Origin: Corynebacterium frankenforstense
GTDB taxonomy: Bacteria > Actinomycetota > Actinomycetes > Mycobacteriales > Mycobacteriaceae
Assembly (NCBI RefSeq): GCF_030211955.1
Contig: NZ_JASODI010000034.1
Span: forward strand, 1 to 9,586
Length of the DNA: 9,586 nt
Direction of reading: 5' to 3'
This document shows positions 7,222 to 9,586 of the stretch, one piece after another; position 1 is the stretch's first letter, and every line of letters starts with the position of its first letter. The notes beneath the pieces were generated by a model. It searched no databases. It was not told the DNA's origin and saw nothing but the letters and a program-made list of their open reading frames with translations. A program made the position numbers and the translations under genes.

Positions 7222-7252
7222 AGTGTATTACCCGCCCCGGGCGCGCGGTAAT
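7222..7252 (-). promoter_or_regulatory. Putative purC promoter with overlapping inverted repeat
   Basis: On the minus strand TTACCG (7246-7251) lies 18 nt before TACACT (7222-7227), which ends 7 nt before the purC ATG. An inverted repeat ATTACC-N14-GGTAAT (7227-7232 and 7247-7252) coincides with both boxes and could be a repressor site. A shifted -10, TAATAC (7225-7230), is an alternative. Confidence 0.5.
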
Positions 7253-7312
7253 CGGCGGCGACCCCCGCCACCACCCACTCCCCCACTTTCCGACGTCCCG
7301 TCCCACGCCGCA

Positions 7313-7338
7313 CCGCGCCCACGGTGCCGTGGGCGCGG
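7313..7338 (-). terminator. purB terminator hairpin
   Basis: CCGCGCCCACGG and CCGTGGGCGCGG are perfect 12-bp arms separated by TG, folding as a very stable stem with a small loop 17 nt past the purB stop. There is no T tract. It should separate purB from purC transcription. Confidence 0.55.
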
Positions 7339-7355
7339 CGTCGGCAAGCGTCGTT

Positions 7356-8786
7356 TTACAGGATCTCCTGGCCCCGGTAGGCGGCGGCCTCCGGGTGGGC
7401 CTGGGCGAGCTCGTCGACGCGGGCGATCACGCGGTCGACCTGCGACTGGGCGGCGCCGATGAAGGCGTGGCGGTCGGCCAGCGCGGCGTCGAGCTGGGCC
7501 TTGTCCAGCGGCAGGCGGTCGTCGGCGGCCAGCCGCTCGACGAGGTCCTGGCCGGCGCCGTTCTCGCGCATGTTCAGGGCGACGGCGACGGCGTTCTCCT
7601 TGATGACCTCGTGGGCGGTCTCACGTCCGACCCCGGCGCGCACGGCGGCCATCAGGATGCGGGTGGTGGCCAGGAACGGCAGGTAGCGCTCGAGCTCGCG
7701 GTCGATCATCGCGGGGAAGGCGCCGAACTCGCCGAGCACGGTCAGGAAGGTCTCGAGCATGCCGTCGGCGGCGAAGAAGGCGTCCGGCAGCGCGACGCGG
7801 CGGACCACGGAGCAGAAGACGTCGCCCTCGTTCCACTGCTGGCCGGCCAGGTCGGCGGCCATCGACTGGTAGCCGCGCAGGATGACCTGGAAGCCGCAGA
7901 CGCGCTCGCAGGACCGCGCGTTCATCTTGTGCGGCATCGCCGAGGAGCCGACCTGCCCCTCCTTGAAGCCCTCGGTGACCGTCTCGTTGCCGGCCATCAG
8001 GCGGATCGTGGTGGCCAGGGAGCTGGGGCCGGCGCCGAGCTGGGTCAGCGCGGACAGGGCGTCGTAGTCCAGGGAGCGGGGGTAGACCTGGCCGACGGAG
8101 TCGAAGGTGCGGTCCAGGCCGAGGTGGCCGGCGATGCGGTGCTCGAGCTCGGCGAGCTTGGTCTCGTCGCCGTCGAGCAGGTCGAGCATGTCCTGGGCGG
8201 TACCCATGGGGCCCTTGATGCCGCGCAGGGGGTAGCGGGAGATCAGGTCGTCGAGGCGGGCGACGGCGACGAGCATCTCGTCGGCCGCGGAGGCGAAGCG
8301 CTTGCCCAGCGTGGTGGCCTGGGCGGCGACGTTGTGGGAGCGGCCGGCCATGACCAGGTCGCGGTAGGTGGCGGCGCGCTCGGCGATGCGCGCGAGCACG
8401 GAGACGGCCTTGTCACGCACCAGGGTCAGGGAGCGGTGGATCTGCAGCTGCTCGACGTTCTCGGTCAGGTCGCGGCTGGTCATGCCCTTGTGGATGTGCT
8501 CGTAGCCGGCGAGCGCGTTGAACTCCTCGATGCGGGCCTTCACATCGTGGCGGGTGACCCGCTCGCGCGCGGCGATGGACTCGAGGTCGACGTTGTCGAC
8601 CTGCGCCTCGTAGGCGGCGATGGCCTCCCCGGGCACCTCGACGCCGAGGTCGCGCTGCGCGCGCAGCACCGCGATCCACAGGCGTCGCTCCAGGACGATC
8701 TTGTGCTCCGGGCTCCACAGCTCCGTCAGCTCGGGGGAGGCGTAGCGGGACGCCAGGACATTCGCGATCTGCTTCTTCTCAGCCAT
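7356..8786 (-). CDS. purB: Adenylosuccinate lyase
   Basis: A 476-residue member of the fumarase/aspartase superfamily. It splits SAICAR to AICAR plus fumarate and adenylosuccinate to AMP plus fumarate, working as a cytosolic homotetramer. The start MAEKKQIANVLASRYASPEL is the actinobacterial form. HKGMTSRDLTEN (99-110) carries the first His motif. GRSHNVAAQATTLGKRFA (148-165) holds the likely general-acid His151. The superfamily signature GSSAMPHKMN (280-289) holds the mobile-loop catalytic Ser (281 or 282) and Lys287. The C-terminal helices end in YRGQEIL. The frame stays open 42 codons upstream, but that part is not family-like. The ATG at 8784-8786 is chosen, with AATAAT 7 nt upstream. The run GGGGG just before the ATG is too close to serve as a Shine-Dalgarno. 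An ATG 9 nt upstream (8793-8795) is possible but overlaps the -10. Confidence 0.97.
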   Translation of the reverse strand: MAEKKQIANVLASRYASPELTELWSPEHKIVLERRLWIAVLRAQRDLGVEVPGEAIAAYEAQVDNVDLESIAARERVTRHDVKARIEEFNALAGYEHIHKGMTSRDLTENVEQLQIHRSLTLVRDKAVSVLARIAERAATYRDLVMAGRSHNVAAQATTLGKRFASAADEMLVAVARLDDLISRYPLRGIKGPMGTAQDMLDLLDGDETKLAELEHRIAGHLGLDRTFDSVGQVYPRSLDYDALSALTQLGAGPSSLATTIRLMAGNETVTEGFKEGQVGSSAMPHKMNARSCERVCGFQVILRGYQSMAADLAGQQWNEGDVFCSVVRRVALPDAFFAADGMLETFLTVLGEFGAFPAMIDRELERYLPFLATTRILMAAVRAGVGRETAHEVIKENAVAVALNMRENGAGQDLVERLAADDRLPLDKAQLDAALADRHAFIGAAQSQVDRVIARVDELAQAHPEAAAYRGQEIL

Positions 8787-8793
8787 GTCCCCC

Positions 8794-8799
8794 ATTATT
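8794..8799 (-). promoter_or_regulatory. Putative purB -10 element (leaderless)
   Basis: AATAAT on the minus strand (5/6 to TATAAT) ends 7 nt before the purB ATG. No -35 box is recognisable in the G-rich upstream sequence. Confidence 0.45.
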
Positions 8800-8846
8800 G
8801 CCGACGCCCGCGCCCCACCCCCGTGGCGCACCCCGTGCGGTGGAGT

Positions 8847-9127
8847 GGGTGGTGGGGTGTGGATCCCGTGCGCCCTCCGCGTGGGAGCTGGTTCCCTCCG
8901 CCGACACGACAAGCGCGCCCCATGTGCCCCACCTGCACCACGACCGGTGCTCGCGGCCTCCCCTTTGGGTTTTTCTGGGCATTTTGTTGCGTTTTGTCCG
9001 AGGCCTCAAAATCTGACCTGCGAAAACGCCGAACCAGCCCGACAAACCTACCCAAAATGCCCACGAGCACCAGGCCAGAAGCCCACGCCCCACGCACACC
9101 GGGCCCTGGATCCCGCACCCACCACCC
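8847..9127. repeat. Long degenerate nested inverted repeat
   Basis: Paired blocks, outside to inside: GGGTGGTGGG (8847-8856) with CCCACCACCC (9118-9127); GGATCC (8861-8866 and 9108-9113); GCGTGGG (8879-8885) with CCCACGC (9082-9088); GGTGCTCG (8946-8953) with CGAGCACC (9064-9071); TGGGCATTTTG (8976-8986) with CAAAATGCCCA (9053-9063); GCGTTTT (8989-8995) with AAAACGC (9023-9029). The blocks keep their order. The self-palindrome GAGGCCTC (9000-9007) lies near the centre. Confidence 0.6.
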
Positions 9128-9208
9128 AAACCCCAAAAACCCACCCAACCCCCTCCCCACCCCACCTCTCCGGTTGCGCCACCCCACCCCGAGTGATTCA
9201 GCGCACTT

Positions 9209-9559
9209 ATGGATCTCGGGGGAGAACTTCTCGTCATGCGCGCCCTGGGGAAGCGCGTCCGCAACCGCATCTACGCCGACCACCGCGCGGGCCGCATGAT
9301 CCGCCTCGCGCCCGGCGTCTTCGTGGCCAAGAGCGAGTGGCGCGAGCTCAAACGAACCGCACGCGCGATGTTCCACGCCGCCGCGGCACAGATCTCGCTT
9401 CCCGGCAGCGTCATCACGGGGCAGACGGGCTCACTGATCAACGGCCTCCACCTGCACATTTCCGACCGCGACATCACCGTCGACGTCCTCCTCCCCCAAA
9501 ACGCCCACGTGGGGTTGCCCGCAAATGGTGGACACGTAGTGGAGCTACCTCATAGTTAG
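9209..9559 (+). pseudogene. AbiEi-antitoxin-like protein, truncated by an insertion
   Basis: The visible 116-codon frame begins with RALGKRVRNRIYADHRAGRM and continues with RLAPGVFVAKSEWREL. This resembles the N-terminal winged-helix segment of AbiEi-type (type IV toxin-antitoxin) regulator-like proteins, where a short helix-turn-helix leads to a G-V-Y/F-V strand. VITGQTGSLINGL and DITVDVLLP would begin the following domain. Such proteins are normally 200-300 residues. Here the frame leaves family-like sequence near VGLPA (about 9525) and stops at 9557-9559 in DNA of clearly lower G+C, so the 3' part is probably lost or displaced. The start is uncertain: the ATG at 9209 has no Shine-Dalgarno, while Met10 (9236) has GGGGGAG 11 nt upstream. 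The family assignment is tentative. No partner toxin is visible. Confidence 0.5.
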
Positions 9560-9586
9560 GCAGCTGTTTCTTCTTCGTTGGTGGTC
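9526..9586. mobile_element. Probable end of an insertion sequence
   Basis: From about 9526 the sequence changes from G+C-rich to roughly half G+C by hand count. It starts with TGGTGGACACGTAGTGG, a TG-leading end of the kind seen in IS3-like elements. It cuts the AbiEi-like frame. Only one end is in the window, so terminal repeats, target duplication and family cannot be verified. Confidence 0.4.
9556..9586 (-). CDS. Possible C-terminus of a transposase (partial)
   Basis: On the minus strand the last visible codons read TTNEEETAA and end in TAA, 30 bp inside the presumed element end. That is the usual place for a transposase stop. Only nine residues are visible, so this is inferred from position. 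Confidence 0.25.
   Translation of the reverse strand, partial: TTNEEETAA

Larger units (their letters stand above)
8787..9208. other. purB / AbiEi-like divergent intergenic region, no gene
   Basis: No supportable gene in 422 bp; open frames here have non-protein-like Pro/His/Arg-rich composition. The region has a G-rich plus-strand segment (8840-8862), a relatively A/T-rich centre (8960-9060), and an almost pure C/A tract (9117-9170). These three parts form the nested inverted repeat described separately. Confidence 0.7.

Noticed and set aside
7215..7322. Longer N-terminus for PurC beginning at 7322
   Set aside because: The extension crosses the purB terminator and the purC promoter and is not family-like.
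8787..8912. Longer N-terminus for PurB beginning at 8912
   Set aside because: The extra 42 residues are Arg/Pro/His-rich and unlike the family. The start at 8786 gives the normal N-terminus and a promoter at leaderless distance.

Overview
The window is G+C-rich DNA (mostly around 70%, falling locally in a few intergenic stretches and at the far right end). It carries housekeeping genes typical of an actinobacterium. The purB-purC-ptrB neighbourhood, the fused pabAB and the protein sequences point to the genus Corynebacterium or a close relative. This placement comes from family knowledge and gene order, not from a database match.

Layout from right to left, the direction in which most genes are read (minus strand): purB (adenylosuccinate lyase), purC (SAICAR synthetase), pabAB (fused aminodeoxychorismate synthase), pabC (aminodeoxychorismate lyase, overlapping pabAB by ATGA), ptrB (oligopeptidase B) and a DUF2334 / polysaccharide-deacetylase-like protein. 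At the right end, on the plus strand and divergent from purB, is the 5' part of an AbiEi-antitoxin-like gene. It appears to be cut by the end of an insertion sequence at about 9526, where base composition changes abruptly.

Functionally, purC and purB catalyse consecutive steps of de novo IMP synthesis, and purB also makes AMP. pabAB and pabC make p-aminobenzoate for folate, the one-carbon carrier that purine synthesis needs, so the pur and pab genes are linked metabolically. ptrB and the DUF2334 gene have no evident link to these pathways.

Regulatory layout: most units look individually transcribed rather than joined in one operon. Four of the five minus-strand unit starts have a -10-like hexamer only 6-8 nt before the ATG and no Shine-Dalgarno sequence, and purB has the same hexamer with only a G run abutting the ATG. 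This is the signature of leaderless mRNAs. Strong GC hairpins without a U tract follow purB, purC and the DUF2334 gene.

The unexplained parts are two intergenic regions. The 293-bp purC-pabAB gap holds two copies of an 11-bp palindrome, a third 19-bp palindrome, a perfect but orphan Shine-Dalgarno/anti-SD sequence and G-quadruplex-prone runs. The 422-bp gap right of purB holds a nested, degenerate inverted repeat about 280 bp long next to a strongly strand-asymmetric C/A tract. No clearly new multi-gene system is visible.
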